NCBI GenBank assembly: GCA_028281925.1 | Contig: JANQIX010000043.1 | Span: 114,826-178,825, forward strand | Direction: 5' to 3' | DNA: 64,000 bases | Source of the DNA: Alphaproteobacteria bacterium | GTDB lineage: Bacteria; Pseudomonadota; Alphaproteobacteria; DSM-16000; Inquilinaceae | Shown: piece after piece, positions 26,584-37,000 of the stretch | Layout of the letters: every line of letters starts with the position of its first letter | How positions within the stretch are numbered: the stretch's first letter is position 1 | Notes under the pieces: model-generated | Seen by the model: only the letters and a program-made list of their open reading frames with translations | What the model was told of the DNA's origin: nothing | Databases searched by the model: none | Position numbers and translations under genes: made by a program

Positions 26584-28190
26584 GCCCGCTCGCGTGTCGC
26601 CGGGAACCGGAGTTGCGGCCAGTCTTCGATGGTGCGGTTCAGTTCCCAGCCGTTTCGCGCGAGGAACACCGGAGCGCCGTCCCGATCCTCCGCCAGGCTG
26701 CCGCGGTGGCGTTCGGTGAACCGTTTGATCAGTGCCGCGTCGTCGCCGACAACCCAACGCGCCGTCTCGTAAGGCGCGGTCTCGAAGCCTACGGGCACCT
26801 TGTACTCAGCCGCGATGCGGGAGGCCAACACGTCGAGCTGCAGTTGGCCGACGACGCCGACGATCCAGCTCGATCCCAGTACCGGACGGAATACCTGGGT
26901 TACGCCTTCTTCCGCCAGATCCTCCAGCCCGCGGCGAAGCTGCTTGGCACGCATGGGATCGTCCAGACGGACACGACGCAGGATCTCCGGCGCGAAGTTG
27001 GGGATGCCGGTGAAGCGCAGGTCTTCGCCTTCGGTCAAGGTGTCGCCGACACGCAGGCTGCCGTGGTTCGGGATGCCGATGATATCGCCGGGCAGCGCCT
27101 CTTCCGCCAGTTCCCGCTCATGCGCGAAGAAGAAGATCGGGTTCTGCACCGAAAGCGCTTTGCCCGTGCGCGAATGGCGCAGCTTCATGCCGCGGCGAAA
27201 CCGCCCCGCGCAGAGCCGAAAGAAGGCAATACGATCGCGGTGGTTCGGGTCCATGTTGGCCTGGACCTTGAAGACGAAGCCCGCGACCTTGTCTTCCCCC
27301 GGCCCGACGCTTCGCGGGTCGGCAGGCTGCGTGCGCGGCGGCGGCGCGACCGACGCCAGCGCCTGCAGCAGTTCGCCGACGGCATATCCTTCCAGCGCGC
27401 TGCCGAAGAAGACCGGCGTCATGTGCCCGGCCTGATAGGCCTCGGCATCGAACGGCTGGTACGCCGATGCGGCCAGGGCCGCGCTGTCCCGGAAGGGTGC
27501 CAGCACATCGCCGCGCACACGCCGGTCCAGCTCCGGATCATCGAGGCCGTTCGTTGCAATGGCTTGATGGAACGGTCCGCCGCGCCCGCTTTCAGAGGTC
27601 AGGAAGCGCTGGGCAGGGACGTCGTAACAGCCGTGGAAGTCGACCCCCATGCCGACCGGCCAGGTCACCGGGCTCGCGTCGAGCGCCAGGGTGCTCTCGA
27701 TCTCGTCAAGCAGCTCGAAAGGGTCCCGCCCCTCGCGATCCACCTTGTTGACGAAGGTGATGATCGGGATGTCGCGCAGCCGGCACACCTCGAACAACTT
27801 GCGCGTCTGGTCTTCGATGCCCTTTGCCGCATCGATCACCATGATCGCGGAGTCCACGGCCGTCAGTGTGCGGTAGGTGTCTTCGCTGAAGTCCTGGTGC
27901 CCTGGCGTGTCGAGCAGGTTGAAGGTGATGCCGTCCTGCTCGAACGTCATCACCGAGCTTGAGATTGAGATGCCACGGGCGCGCTCGATCTCCATCCAGT
28001 CCGACTGCGTCCGCCGGCTCTCGCCGCGGGCCTTGACGTGGCCGGCCATACGGATCGCCCCGCCGAACAGCAGCAGCTTTTCGGTCAACGTCGTCTTGCC
28101 CGCATCGGGGTGAGAGATGATGGCAAACGTGCGCCGCTGCGCCCACGCCGGTGTCTGCGCCGTCGGCGTCTGGAGTTCTTGCGTGAGAAT
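26580..28190 (-). CDS. prfC: Peptide chain release factor 3
   Basis: A translational GTPase that recycles RF1/RF2 from the ribosome. G1 is HPDAGKTTLTEKLLL, G2 region ERARGISISSSVMTFE, G3 LLDTPGHQDFSEDTYR, G4 FVNKVDREG, followed by domains II and III (PNFAPEILRRVRL, FRPVLGSSWIVGVVGQLQLDV). An in-frame TGA lies at 28196-28194. Between it and the P-loop there is no ATG, GTG or TTG; the first TTG (28088) would delete the P-loop. The best start I can see is an ATT at 28190 with AGAGG about nine bases upstream, giving about 536 residues, the normal RF3 length. A sequencing error is the alternative. Confidence 0.9.
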   Translation of the reverse strand: MLTQELQTPTAQTPAWAQRRTFAIISHPDAGKTTLTEKLLLFGGAIRMAGHVKARGESRRTQSDWMEIERARGISISSSVMTFEQDGITFNLLDTPGHQDFSEDTYRTLTAVDSAIMVIDAAKGIEDQTRKLFEVCRLRDIPIITFVNKVDREGRDPFELLDEIESTLALDASPVTWPVGMGVDFHGCYDVPAQRFLTSESGRGGPFHQAIATNGLDDPELDRRVRGDVLAPFRDSAALAASAYQPFDAEAYQAGHMTPVFFGSALEGYAVGELLQALASVAPPPRTQPADPRSVGPGEDKVAGFVFKVQANMDPNHRDRIAFFRLCAGRFRRGMKLRHSRTGKALSVQNPIFFFAHERELAEEALPGDIIGIPNHGSLRVGDTLTEGEDLRFTGIPNFAPEILRRVRLDDPMRAKQLRRGLEDLAEEGVTQVFRPVLGSSWIVGVVGQLQLDVLASRIAAEYKVPVGFETAPYETARWVVGDDAALIKRFTERHRGSLAEDRDGAPVFLARNGWELNRTIEDWPQLRFPATRERA

Positions 28191-28504
28191 GGCTCAGGTA
28201 CCTCTGCTCACAGGTCGGAATGCCGATCCTGCAACGATCGTTTACGGCTTGCGCCCTGAAGACGGATTGCAACTGCTGCGTCGCGGCTGTCACGCCGACA
28301 CAGGCAACCACATTAAGCGATCAGATGGGGGCGCGCAGCCTTGAAGTCGACGACCATCTCGCTCGCGCCCGCCACGGCGCGGCAACCTTCGGTCAGACCA
28401 TCGGCTGTCGATTGGAGTCGCCCGGCACGATCGCGGTACTCATGCCAGGCGCCTGGCAAGGTCGGTGCACGGGGTGCCTCCCAAACGAGGCGCAGCCTCT
28501 TCGC
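28191..28504. other. Intergenic segment between prfC and the CBS gene
   Basis: About 310 bases with no supported gene. It holds the prfC leader (AGAGG at roughly 28200-28205 on the minus strand). I see no hairpin with a T-run and no conserved RNA structure. Confidence 0.4.
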
Positions 28505-28960
28505 TCAATACCGCGCGTGCGACGTGAACAGCCATTCCGTCAGGTTGTCGGCGTCGAGCTTGGCCCATTTGTAGAGGAATTCGAAAGCCTCTCGGCGGGC
28601 GACCAGGCCGATCAGCTTCCCGTCCTCGATCACCGGCACATGGCGGATGGCACGATCGGCCATGCGCTTCAGCACGTCTTCGAGCATCTCGTCGCGGCTG
28701 CAGGTGACGACGTCCTCCGTCATGATGTTGCGCACATCCAGCTTTGCGGCGCGTTCCTCCAGCCGGCCGACGAACCAAACGATGTCGCCGAGCGAGATCA
28801 TACCGACCACCTTGTTGTCGTCGTCAACGACCACGGCGCAGGAATAGCGCTTGCCGCCGATCGGCTCGGCAAAGCCGCGGGCCGCCTCCGCCAGCGTATC
28901 CGTCGGCTTCACGGTAAACACCGGACCGCCACGCTTACCCAGAAAATCGTCGACCAGCAT
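28505..28960 (-). CDS. CBS-domain pair protein
   Basis: 151 residues from the ATG at 28960, preceded by GGGAGG at seven-base spacing. Two CBS motifs: first with FTVKPTDTLAEAARGF and CAVVVDDDNKVVGMISLGDI, second with IMTEDVVTCSRDEMLEDVLKRM and RHVPVIEDGKLIGLVARREAF. The C-terminal KWAKLDADNLTEWLFTSHARY tail is not part of a recognised domain. Such stand-alone CBS pairs bind adenine nucleotides and regulate partners; the partner is not evident here. Confidence 0.88.
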   Translation of the reverse strand: MLVDDFLGKRGGPVFTVKPTDTLAEAARGFAEPIGGKRYSCAVVVDDDNKVVGMISLGDIVWFVGRLEERAAKLDVRNIMTEDVVTCSRDEMLEDVLKRMADRAIRHVPVIEDGKLIGLVARREAFEFLYKWAKLDADNLTEWLFTSHARY

Positions 28961-29223
28961 GGGTATCCTCCCGGCCGCGCCGACACGGCATGATCCTGTC
29001 GGCGACCGGGGCACCTATGGCAACCAAACCTACAGGCCCCGTGGCCGACGCGGCCCATGCCGGCCGCAGCCAATTACGCGAAGGTTCAAATGTACCGTTC
29101 AACACGCTATCGCGTAGAAAACGGCCGATCAAACTCTAATCGCTAGAATTCAGCCACATCGTTGACCAGTCATCGTTGTGTTGGGAGGGATGCCGATACA
29201 CGCGACCAGCCTTCGCGGCCGCT

Positions 29224-29415
29224 TCACGGCCAAAGAGAACGATCGGGGCGTCGCGGTGCCGCCTCGATTGCCGCCAGCAGGAGGCTGACCGCCAGCATCA
29301 GCGAGACCAGGATGCGGACGACGCCGATCGTCCGCTCCGCCCGCATTTCCGACTTCCGGAACAGTGCGGCAGCCTGCTGCGTCCCCGAACCCTCCGCCTT
29401 GTATGTGACCGTCAT
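29224..29415 (-). CDS. Small single-span membrane protein, possibly a truncated N-terminus
   Basis: 63 codons from the ATG at 29415 with GGAG upstream. A hydrophilic start is followed by RAERTIGVVRILVSLMLAVSLLLAAIEAA, a transmembrane helix with the ER..G..RI..S pattern often seen at the start of membrane cyclases or kinases. It ends soon afterwards at a stop. It could be a genuine small protein or the leftover of a longer sensor gene; no continuation is visible in another frame. Confidence 0.4.
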   Translation of the reverse strand: MTVTYKAEGSGTQQAAALFRKSEMRAERTIGVVRILVSLMLAVSLLLAAIEAAPRRPDRSLWP

Positions 29416-29617
29416 CGCCCCATCTCCGGCCGCGCCGACACAATCCCACCATAGAATTTCCCAATGCCGACAAACAATTGTCGGCATCGGATCAGATCTT
29501 GCTTTGAAAAGAGCAGGTCGCCTTGCGCCGACAGCGAGGCTGCCGGGCACGGTGCGCGCCGATCAGGACGGCGACGTACCCACACCGTCAACGGGTTAAC
29601 AACGGCAGGAGAGTTCC

Positions 29618-29857
29618 ATGCTTCGGATGACCACCCTCGCTCTTGTTCTGGGCCTTGTTGCCGCCTGCGGCTATTCCACCCAAGACCGCGCGCTCAGCGG
29701 TGCCGCCCTTGGCGCGGCGGCCGGCGCGACCGGTGGTGCGCTGATCGACGGCGGCGAAGGCGCCCTGGCCGGCGCCCTGCTGGGCGGCGCTGCCGGCGCC
29801 GCAGCGGGCGCACTGACCGACTCCAACGACGTCAACCTGGGCGACCCGGTCTGGTAG
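29618..29857 (+). CDS. Glycine-zipper lipoprotein
   Basis: 79 residues. The start follows GCAGGAG. Lipoprotein signal with lipobox LVAAC, then an Ala/Gly-rich tract (LSGAALGAAAGATGGALIDGG, ALAGALLGGAAGAAAGAL) typical of glycine-zipper outer-membrane lipoproteins of the YMGG/Gly-zipper type. Probably anchored in the outer membrane; exact role unknown. A strong hairpin follows the stop. Confidence 0.8.
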   Translation: MLRMTTLALVLGLVAACGYSTQDRALSGAALGAAAGATGGALIDGGEGALAGALLGGAAGAAAGALTDSNDVNLGDPVW

Positions 29858-29869
29858 CCGACTGACGGC

Positions 29870-29902
29870 CCGCGGGTGGGGCGGCACAGGCCCCACCCGC
29901 GG
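29870..29902 (+). terminator. GC-rich terminator-like hairpin after the glycine-zipper gene
   Basis: A 13-bp perfect stem, ccgcgggtggggc pairing with gccccacccgcgg, seven-base loop, 12 bases beyond the stop. No T-run follows, so it may instead stabilise the 3' end. Confidence 0.6.
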
Positions 29903-29956
29903 TGCCCCCCTCCTCAGATCCTTCGCGCCCTTCACGTCTGCGGCCAGAAATAGCTC

Positions 29957-30040
29957 GTCATGCCCGCGCAAAGCGGGCATCTCCGGCCATTCGCGCCCAG
30001 CCCGGTGACCCGAGGTCCTCGCCTCCGCGAGGACGACGGG
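29957..30040. repeat. Dispersed intergenic hairpin-pair element, copy B
   Basis: Hairpin atgcccgc/gcgggcat at 29960-29980 and hairpin gtcctcgc/gcgaggac at 30015-30034. These are the same pair as copies A and C, with the element inverted relative to A. It lies in the ~370-base gap between the glycine-zipper gene and the GH63 gene; the rest of that gap shows only the terminator-like hairpin. Confidence 0.75.
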
Positions 30041-30226
30041 AAGAGCTGCCTTCAGCTGCCTGACCCAACCTGTAACCCATGCCACCCCGCCGCATCCAAC
30101 CCTGCGGACGGGCGGTTTCGCCATGGGCGCGATCCCGCGGCGGCGCCGGGGTGGCGCAGCGGGCGGGAGTCGCGTTTAATCGCGTTCGCTTCCCCAATTC
30201 AAAGACAACCGAGCGGCAGGTGACCC

Positions 30227-32872
30227 ATGAGCGGACAGCCCAAGACGGTCGAGCAACAGCGCCTGGACGAAGCCGATCGCGGCGAGCGCAACTGGCGGCG
30301 CTGGGGGCCCTATTTGAGCGAACGCCAATGGGGCACCGTGCGCGAAGACTACAGCCCCGACGGAACCGCATGGGACCATTTCCCGCACGACCATGCCCGC
30401 AGCCGCGCCTATCGCTGGGGCGAAGACGGGCTGGCCGGGCTCAGCGACCATCACCAAAGGCTCTGCCTGGGACTTGCTCTCTGGAACGGACAGGACCCGA
30501 TCCTGAAAGAGCGGCTGTTCGGCCTGACGGGCCAGCAGGGCAACCACGGCGAAGACGTCAAGGAATACTATTACTATCTGGACGCTACGCCGACCCATTC
30601 GTACCTCAAGTACCTGTACAAGTACCCGCAGCGTGCCTATCCCTATCAGCAGATGATCGATGAGAATCCCATCTGGAAGAAAGAGGCACTGGAATTTGAA
30701 CTGATCGACAGCGGCCTTTTCGATGACGACCGCTATTTCGACGTTTTCGTGGAATACTGCAAAGCCGGCAGCAACGATATCGTCATGCTGGTCACGGTCT
30801 GCAATCGTGGACCGGATGCCGCGCCGATCCATGTGTTGCCTCAGCTTTGGTTCCGCAACACCTGGGCATGGTACCGGAACCACCCCAAGCCGCGCCTGTC
30901 GCTGGACGGCAGCGCCGTGGTCGCAGAACACGACAAGCTTGGACAATACCATCTGTACTGCGAAGGCGGCCCCGAGCTGCTGTTCACCGAGAATGAGACC
31001 AATGTCCGCCGCCTCTATGACCTGGACGCGGATGGCCACTTCAAGGACGCGTTCCACGAATTCGTCGTCGACGGCAACGGGCATGCGGTGAACCCGGCGC
31101 AAACCGGCACCAAGGCGGCCGCCCATTACCGGCTGGATGTTCCAGCCCATGGCGAAGCGACGCTGCGCCTCCGGCTGAGCAAGGATGGGCTTGCCGCGCC
31201 GTTTGACGACGCCGAGGCCATTGCCCAGGCCCGGCGGGCTGAGGCCGACGCTTACTATGACGACCTGCAGCAGGGCATCGACAGTGCCGATGAGCGCCTG
31301 GTCCAGCGCCAGGCCCTCGCCGGCATGATCTGGACCAAGCAGTACTATTACTTCGACATTCCCGAATGGCTGCACGGCGACGAAACACAGATCCCGCCAC
31401 CGGAAAGCCGCAAGCACGGCCGCAATAGCGAGTGGTTCCACGTCAACACGGCCGACATCCTGTCCATGCCGGACAAGTGGGAGTATCCGTGGTTTGCGGC
31501 CTGGGATTCCGCCTTCCATTGCCTGCCGCTGGCGCTGGTCGACCCTGAGTTCGCCAAGGAACAGCTGATCCTGTTCTGCCGCGAATGGTACATGAGCGCC
31601 AACGGCCAACTCCCGGCCTATGAATGGGCGTTCGGCGACGTCAACCCGCCGGTGCATGCCTGGGCCACTTGGCGCGTCTTCAAGATCGACCAGAAGCGGC
31701 GCGGCGATGCCGGCGACGTGGCGTTCCTGGAGCGCGTGTTCCACAAGCTGCTGCTGAACTTCACCTGGTGGGTCAACCGCAAGGACAAGGGCGACAACAA
31801 CATCTTCCAGGGCGGTTTCCTGGGCCTGGACAATATCGGCGTGTTCGACCGCAGCAATCCCGGTCTGGGGCCCGACGTGACCATCAACCAGGCCGACGGC
31901 ACCGGCTGGATGGCCATGTACAGCCTGAACATGATGCGCATCTCGCTGGAGCTGTCGCTGCACAACCCGATCTATCAGGACATCGCAACGAAGTTCTTCG
32001 AGCATTTCCTGGAGATCGCCGCGGCCATGACCGATTTCCGCGGCACGGGCCAGGGCCTCTGGGACGAAGACGGCGGCTTCTATTACGACGTGCTGGAGGC
32101 GCCCGACGGCCACGTGATCCCGATGAAGCTGCGCAGCATGGTCGGCCTGATCCCAATGTTCGCGGTGGAGGTGCTGGAGCCGGAGATGATGGCGCGGGTG
32201 CCGGAGTTCGAGCGGCGGCTGCGCTGGTTCCTGAACTACCGTCCCGACCTCGCCCACCTGGTCTCGCGCTGGGAAGAGCCGGGCAAGGGCGAGCGGCGAC
32301 TGCTGTCGCTGTTGCGCGGGCATCGCATGAAGTCGCTGTTGCGCTACATGCTGGACGAAAGCGAGTTCCTGTCGGACTACGGCGTGCGCGCGCTGTCGAA
32401 GGTGCATGAGAGCGCGCCTTACGTCTTCACCTGGGGCCACCAGAACCTGACCGTCCAGTACAAGCCGGCCGAAAGCGACACCTACATGTTCGGCGGGAAT
32501 TCCAACTGGCGGGGGCCGATCTGGTTCCCGGTGAACTTCCTGCTGATCGAGTCCATGCAGCGCTTCCACCACTACTACGGCGACGACTTCAAGATCGAAT
32601 GCCCGACGGGCTCGGGCAACTTCATCACTATTCTGGAGGCGTCGAACGAGGTATCGCGCCGGCTGTCGCGCATCTTCCTGAAAGACGACGAGGGCAAGCG
32701 GCCCGTTTTCGGCCTCTATCCGAAAATGCAGTCCGACCCCCATTTCCGCGACTACCTCCAGTTCTATGAATACTTCCATGGCGACAACGGCCGCGGCGTC
32801 GGCGCCTCGCACCAGACCGGCTGGACCGGGCTGATCGCCAAGCTGCTGCAGCCGCGCCGCCCGGAACACTGA
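30227..32872 (+). CDS. GH63-type glucosidase (MGH1-like glycoside hydrolase)
   Basis: 881 residues, no signal peptide, so cytoplasmic. The opening [24 protein letters not shown] is typical of the bacterial GH63 glucosidase/mannosylglycerate-hydrolase-like group. The (alpha/alpha)6 barrel shows [57 protein letters not shown] and [17 protein letters not shown]. The Asp in WDSAF and a Glu in the C-terminal half would be the catalytic acids by family comparison. GCAGGTGA precedes the ATG. The dehydrogenase gene 43 bases downstream could oxidise a released sugar, but the substrate cannot be read from the sequence. Confidence 0.88.
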   Translation: MSGQPKTVEQQRLDEADRGERNWRRWGPYLSERQWGTVREDYSPDGTAWDHFPHDHARSRAYRWGEDGLAGLSDHHQRLCLGLALWNGQDPILKERLFGLTGQQGNHGEDVKEYYYYLDATPTHSYLKYLYKYPQRAYPYQQMIDENPIWKKEALEFELIDSGLFDDDRYFDVFVEYCKAGSNDIVMLVTVCNRGPDAAPIHVLPQLWFRNTWAWYRNHPKPRLSLDGSAVVAEHDKLGQYHLYCEGGPELLFTENETNVRRLYDLDADGHFKDAFHEFVVDGNGHAVNPAQTGTKAAAHYRLDVPAHGEATLRLRLSKDGLAAPFDDAEAIAQARRAEADAYYDDLQQGIDSADERLVQRQALAGMIWTKQYYYFDIPEWLHGDETQIPPPESRKHGRNSEWFHVNTADILSMPDKWEYPWFAAWDSAFHCLPLALVDPEFAKEQLILFCREWYMSANGQLPAYEWAFGDVNPPVHAWATWRVFKIDQKRRGDAGDVAFLERVFHKLLLNFTWWVNRKDKGDNNIFQGGFLGLDNIGVFDRSNPGLGPDVTINQADGTGWMAMYSLNMMRISLELSLHNPIYQDIATKFFEHFLEIAAAMTDFRGTGQGLWDEDGGFYYDVLEAPDGHVIPMKLRSMVGLIPMFAVEVLEPEMMARVPEFERRLRWFLNYRPDLAHLVSRWEEPGKGERRLLSLLRGHRMKSLLRYMLDESEFLSDYGVRALSKVHESAPYVFTWGHQNLTVQYKPAESDTYMFGGNSNWRGPIWFPVNFLLIESMQRFHHYYGDDFKIECPTGSGNFITILEASNEVSRRLSRIFLKDDEGKRPVFGLYPKMQSDPHFRDYLQFYEYFHGDNGRGVGASHQTGWTGLIAKLLQPRRPEH

Positions 32873-32915
32873 CGGGGCCTCCACCCAACGCATCGCAAGA
32901 CAGGGGCAAGACATC

Positions 32916-33791
32916 ATGCCGATCGATACCGCCGCCGACTACGCCGCCAAGCACGGGCTTCCCGCCGCCAAGCCGCCGGCCCAGCCGGGCGAGAAGAGCC
33001 TGGCTGGCCAGAAGGCGATCGTCACCGGCTCCAGCTCCGGCATCGGCCGCTCTGTGGCGCTGGGCCTGGCCCAAGCCGGCGCCGATGTCGTCGTCAATTA
33101 CAGCTCGTCCGAGGCCAAGGGGCTGGAGGTCGTGCGTGAGATCGAAGCCGCGGGCGGCAAGGCCATCGCCGTGAAGGCCGATGTCAGCCAGGAAGACCAG
33201 GTGCAGGCGATGTTCGCCCAGGCGCTGGACGCCTTCGGCACGCTGGACATCCTGGTCAGCAATGCCGGCCTGCAGCGCGACGCCGCCTTCGACGAGATGA
33301 CGCTGGATGAATGGCGTCGGGTCATCGACGTGAACCTGACCGGCCAGTTCCTCTGCTGCCGCGAGGCCACGCGCATCTTCAAGCGCCAGGGCGTGCGGCC
33401 GGATGTATCGGTCGCGGCCGGCAAGATCATCTGCATTAGCTCCGTCCACGACGTGATCCCGTGGGCGGGGCATGTGAACTACGCGGCCTCGAAGGGCGGC
33501 GTGATGCTGATGATGAAGAGCATCGCGCAGGAGCTGGCGCCGTTGCGCATCCGCGTCAACAGCATCTGCCCCGGCGCCATCCGCACGCCGATCAATACCG
33601 AGGCGTGGGAGACGCCGGAGGCATACGCGTCCCTGATGAACCTTGTGCCCTATAAGCGCATCGGCGAACCGGAAGACATCGCGCACGCCGCCATCTGGCT
33701 GGCCTCGGACTATTCGGATTATGTTAGCGGCCTGAACCTCTATGTGGACGGCGGCATGACGCTCTATCCGGGTTTTGAGAGCGGCGGGTAG
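32916..33791 (+). CDS. Short-chain dehydrogenase, glucose 1-dehydrogenase-like
   Basis: 291 residues, classical SDR. Cofactor motif TGSSSGIGRSVALGLA, NNAG equivalent VSNAGLQ, catalytic Ser in ICISSVHDVIPW and YxxxK in NYAASKGG. The C-terminus ends in the usual DGGMTLYPGF. An ~25-residue N-terminal extension (ADYAAKHGLPAAKPPAQPGE) precedes the fold. The glucose-dehydrogenase-like label rests on general resemblance to that SDR subgroup and on the neighbouring glucosidase gene. Confidence 0.85.
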   Translation: MPIDTAADYAAKHGLPAAKPPAQPGEKSLAGQKAIVTGSSSGIGRSVALGLAQAGADVVVNYSSSEAKGLEVVREIEAAGGKAIAVKADVSQEDQVQAMFAQALDAFGTLDILVSNAGLQRDAAFDEMTLDEWRRVIDVNLTGQFLCCREATRIFKRQGVRPDVSVAAGKIICISSVHDVIPWAGHVNYAASKGGVMLMMKSIAQELAPLRIRVNSICPGAIRTPINTEAWETPEAYASLMNLVPYKRIGEPEDIAHAAIWLASDYSDYVSGLNLYVDGGMTLYPGFESGG

Positions 33792-33812
33792 GCTGACCCC
33801 GGACGCCCACAC

Positions 33813-33982
33813 GTCGGGTTTCGGCTTCGCCTCTACGCCGACCTACGAGGCACCGATCCGTAGGTCGGCTCAAGCGTCAGCGCGAGCCGACGGCCGCGGC
33901 AATGTCGGGTTTCGGCTTCGCCTCTACGCCGACCTACGGAGCGCCGATCCGTAGGTCGGCTCAAGCGTGAGCGCGAGCCGAC
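33813..33982. repeat. Two tandem copies of a 79-base palindromic repeat
   Basis: Copies at 33813-33891 and 33904-33982, 91 bases apart, nearly identical. Each begins gtcgggtttcggcttcgcct and ends gcgcgagccgac. Each contains the inverted words gccgacctacg and cgtaggtcggc, which would fold into a hairpin. A further related fragment (ggtgtcggccgcgcctgaacgccggcc) follows. It lies between the convergent SDR and exoprotein genes and could double as a bidirectional transcription barrier. Confidence 0.85.
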
Positions 33983-34021
33983 ACCCGTGATGCGGGGTGT
34001 CGGCCGCGCCTGAACGCCGGC

Positions 34022-37000
34022 CTACTGGCAGGCGGCCGTCGTACTCCAGAAGTCGCCCAGATAGGCGGCCACGCAGGTGTCTTCGGCCTGCGCCTCTGCG
34101 CTGCCCGGCCCTGCCGCGGGCTGCAGGTCCCCGAGATTGATCGGGCCGACACCACCCGCGGCCAGCTGAACCCCTTCAGCGACCGCAAGCTCCCCGAGGG
34201 CGAACTCGTCGCTGAACACGGTCGCCTGGAACGGCTCGCCCAGCTCGTTGGTGAAGAACTGCGCGCCGCCCGGACGGTCGAGCTGGCTTGAGGGGCCGCG
34301 GATCTCGTCCAGCAGGCTCTCCGGATCCACCGGGATCTCCGGAGCCGGGGCCGCCGGAGCCGGAGCCACCGACGGGGGCGGAGGCGGAGGCGGCGGGGGC
34401 GGCGGTTCGGTCAACGTCGCCACCTGGTCGTTCTGGAAGGCGAAGGGGCTGAACAGGGTCGGACCGAAGTCGATCGGCGGGACGTTGGCGTCGTCGCCCG
34501 TCTCCAGTACCACAAGCGGCAGGTCCACGCCGCGCAGCACCGAGGCGACCTCAGTGGCCGAGGTCGTGCCCCACCAGTTGGCCTCGACATCTGCCGTGCC
34601 GGTACCTTCATGGTTGATGGCAAGACCGCCATTGCCGTGGGCAAAACCGCTGCCGGGCAGGAAGTTCACCTGCACCAGCAGATTGCCGGTTCCGATATCG
34701 GCATCCTCCGCCACATGAATGCCGCTGCCGCCGTTGCGGGCAATGAAATTCTGGAACACCGAGGTCGGGCCGCTGATGCTTCCCCTGAAACGGACGCCAT
34801 CGGCGCCGTTGTCGAGGATGACGTTGTTGTGCACCTCGGTCACCCTGGTGGACGCGATATCGGCAAAGCCGATGCCGTTGGCGCCGCCGCTGATCATGTT
34901 GCGGCTGATGGTGACCCAGGCACTATCCTGGATCCGGCCGATGAGGATGCTGTCCTGCGTTCCGCCGCGGATGCCCCCGGTGATGGCGAAGTCCGCTAGA
35001 TCCACAAGGGCCGTCCCGTCATAGGCGTTGCCCGAGACCGTTGCAGCCCCATTGTTGTCGATGAGGACCCTCACGCTGTCCTCGATGGTGCCGCGCAGCT
35101 CGAGACCTGTCGTGGCGCCGAGGATGTTCGTATTCTCGCTGATCGAGACGACCGCGTTCTGGGTCAGCGGCCCTTCGAACTCGACACCGCTCTGGGTCCG
35201 CCCCTGGATTGTGCCGTTGCGGAAGATGCCGAACACACTGCCGACCACCGCGTTCGTATCGATGCCGTCATTGCCGCCGACGATTACTCCGTTGCCCGAG
35301 ATCTCGACTTCGGACCCCGCCGTGACCCGGTTGACGAAGCGGATGCCGTCTTCGACGCGACCTTCGATGCGCCCGTTGTTCGACACCGTGAACGTGCCGC
35401 CAATGATCGCATCGGCATCGTTGGACCCGACATCGATGCCGTTGTCACCGATGATGTTGTCGTTGCCGTCGACCAGGATCGTCGAACCGCTGAGGATCTG
35501 ATCGTCAAAGTCGATGCCGTCATTGCCGCCCAGGATGTCGGTGTTGCCGACGACGCGGATGGTGGAACCATTGCCGATATTGGCATCGAAATCGATGGCG
35601 TCGCCCTGGCCGTCGATCAGCGCATTGCCCTCGACCGTGAACCGTGTCGCGATAAGCGCTTCGGTGTGGATGCCGCTGTCGCTGCCGAGAAGCGTGTTGC
35701 CCTCACCCGGGCTATCACCGCCGATCAGGATGTTCGCGTTGATCAGCGAGTTGATGAAGTCGATTGCGTCGTCGCCGGCGCGATGCGTCATCAGCACGCC
35801 CTGAACCGTCACCGCGTCGGGACCGACGAAGCGCAGAGCGTCGCCGCCGGTTGCGAGCGTATCGGCATCGGCACCGTCCTGGATGAGCAGGTTCTGGACG
35901 AGGTAGACCGCACCGCCGCGGTTGGCGTCGGCGAGATCGACGGCCGAGTCCAGGAAATCCTCAAACACCGCCCGATCGGTCACGCTGTTGCCGAGAATAG
36001 CCACATCGATGGACGCATCATCCCCATCACCGATATCGCCGATGCTGCGGATGCCATCTTCCATGTTGCGGATATCGACGTTCTGGATCCGCACCCCGGT
36101 CAGCTGCGGTGACAACGAGCCGTTCAGCAGCACGCCCACATCGCCAAAGGCACCGCTGCCGACCAGCGCCATGTCCTGCACGACGGCTCCATTGGCGGCG
36201 ATGGTCACGGCCGTGCCGACGGTCTGCACGACCGTCGTTTCGCCAACGCCGCTGACGGTCAGGTCGGCCTTGTCGATCGTGAAACCATCATAGGTGCCGG
36301 CGGCCACATCCACCGTCGCGCCGACCGCGGCGACGTCAATCGCATCCTCGATCTCGGCCCCGCCGGCCGAACCCAGCACATTGACGTCCGTCGCGGTGCC
36401 GGTGATACCGCCCAACGCCACCAGGTCAGCGTCCAAGTCGACCGTCGGTGCGTCGAAGTTCAGCATCCCGGCGCCAGCATCGATGGCGGCGTTCACAGCG
36501 ATCTGATCGGCGCGGAAGGACACATCGCCGCCATTGGTGGTGATCCCAGCGTCGACCGTGATCCCGGTGGCGGCGGTGAAGTCGAGGTTCAACACGCCGT
36601 TCTCAGCAGTGATGGCGGCGGACTGGATGATCGCGCTGTCGGCGATCGCCGTCAGCGTGGCCTCAGTGTCCACGCTGGGGTCGTTCGCGAAGTCGACGGT
36701 GAACGGATCGATGAAGCTGATATCGCCCGGATCCGTGCCGGCGCCGGCCGTCGAGATCACGATATCGGCCCCCTGCTCCAGCGTCGGCAGAATGCCGGCG
36801 ATAAAGGTCGCATCCACGACGATGTCGGTGGGATCGATCAGCCAGGTGCCGCTGGTGCCGGCCAGCCGCGTTGCCAGATCGACGCGGCCGCCGAGGGAGA
36901 GGTTGCCGCCGGACGTCTCCACGAAACCGCCATTGCCGCCGTTGACGCCGCCCTGCGCGCTGATCGTGCCTTCGAACGTCGTCTCCTGATCGGCCCAGAC

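Noticed and set aside
26613..27962. A 449-codon plus-strand frame opposite prfC
   Set aside because: Antisense shadow; no domains, and the RF3 GTPase motifs on the other strand are clear.
28220..28993. A 257-codon plus-strand frame covering the prfC-CBS gap
   Set aside because: Most of it is antisense to the CBS gene, whose two motifs are clear; no ribosome site.
30176..32917. A 913-codon minus-strand frame opposite the GH63 gene
   Set aside because: Antisense shadow, exactly in register with GH63 codons; no recognisable domain despite its length.
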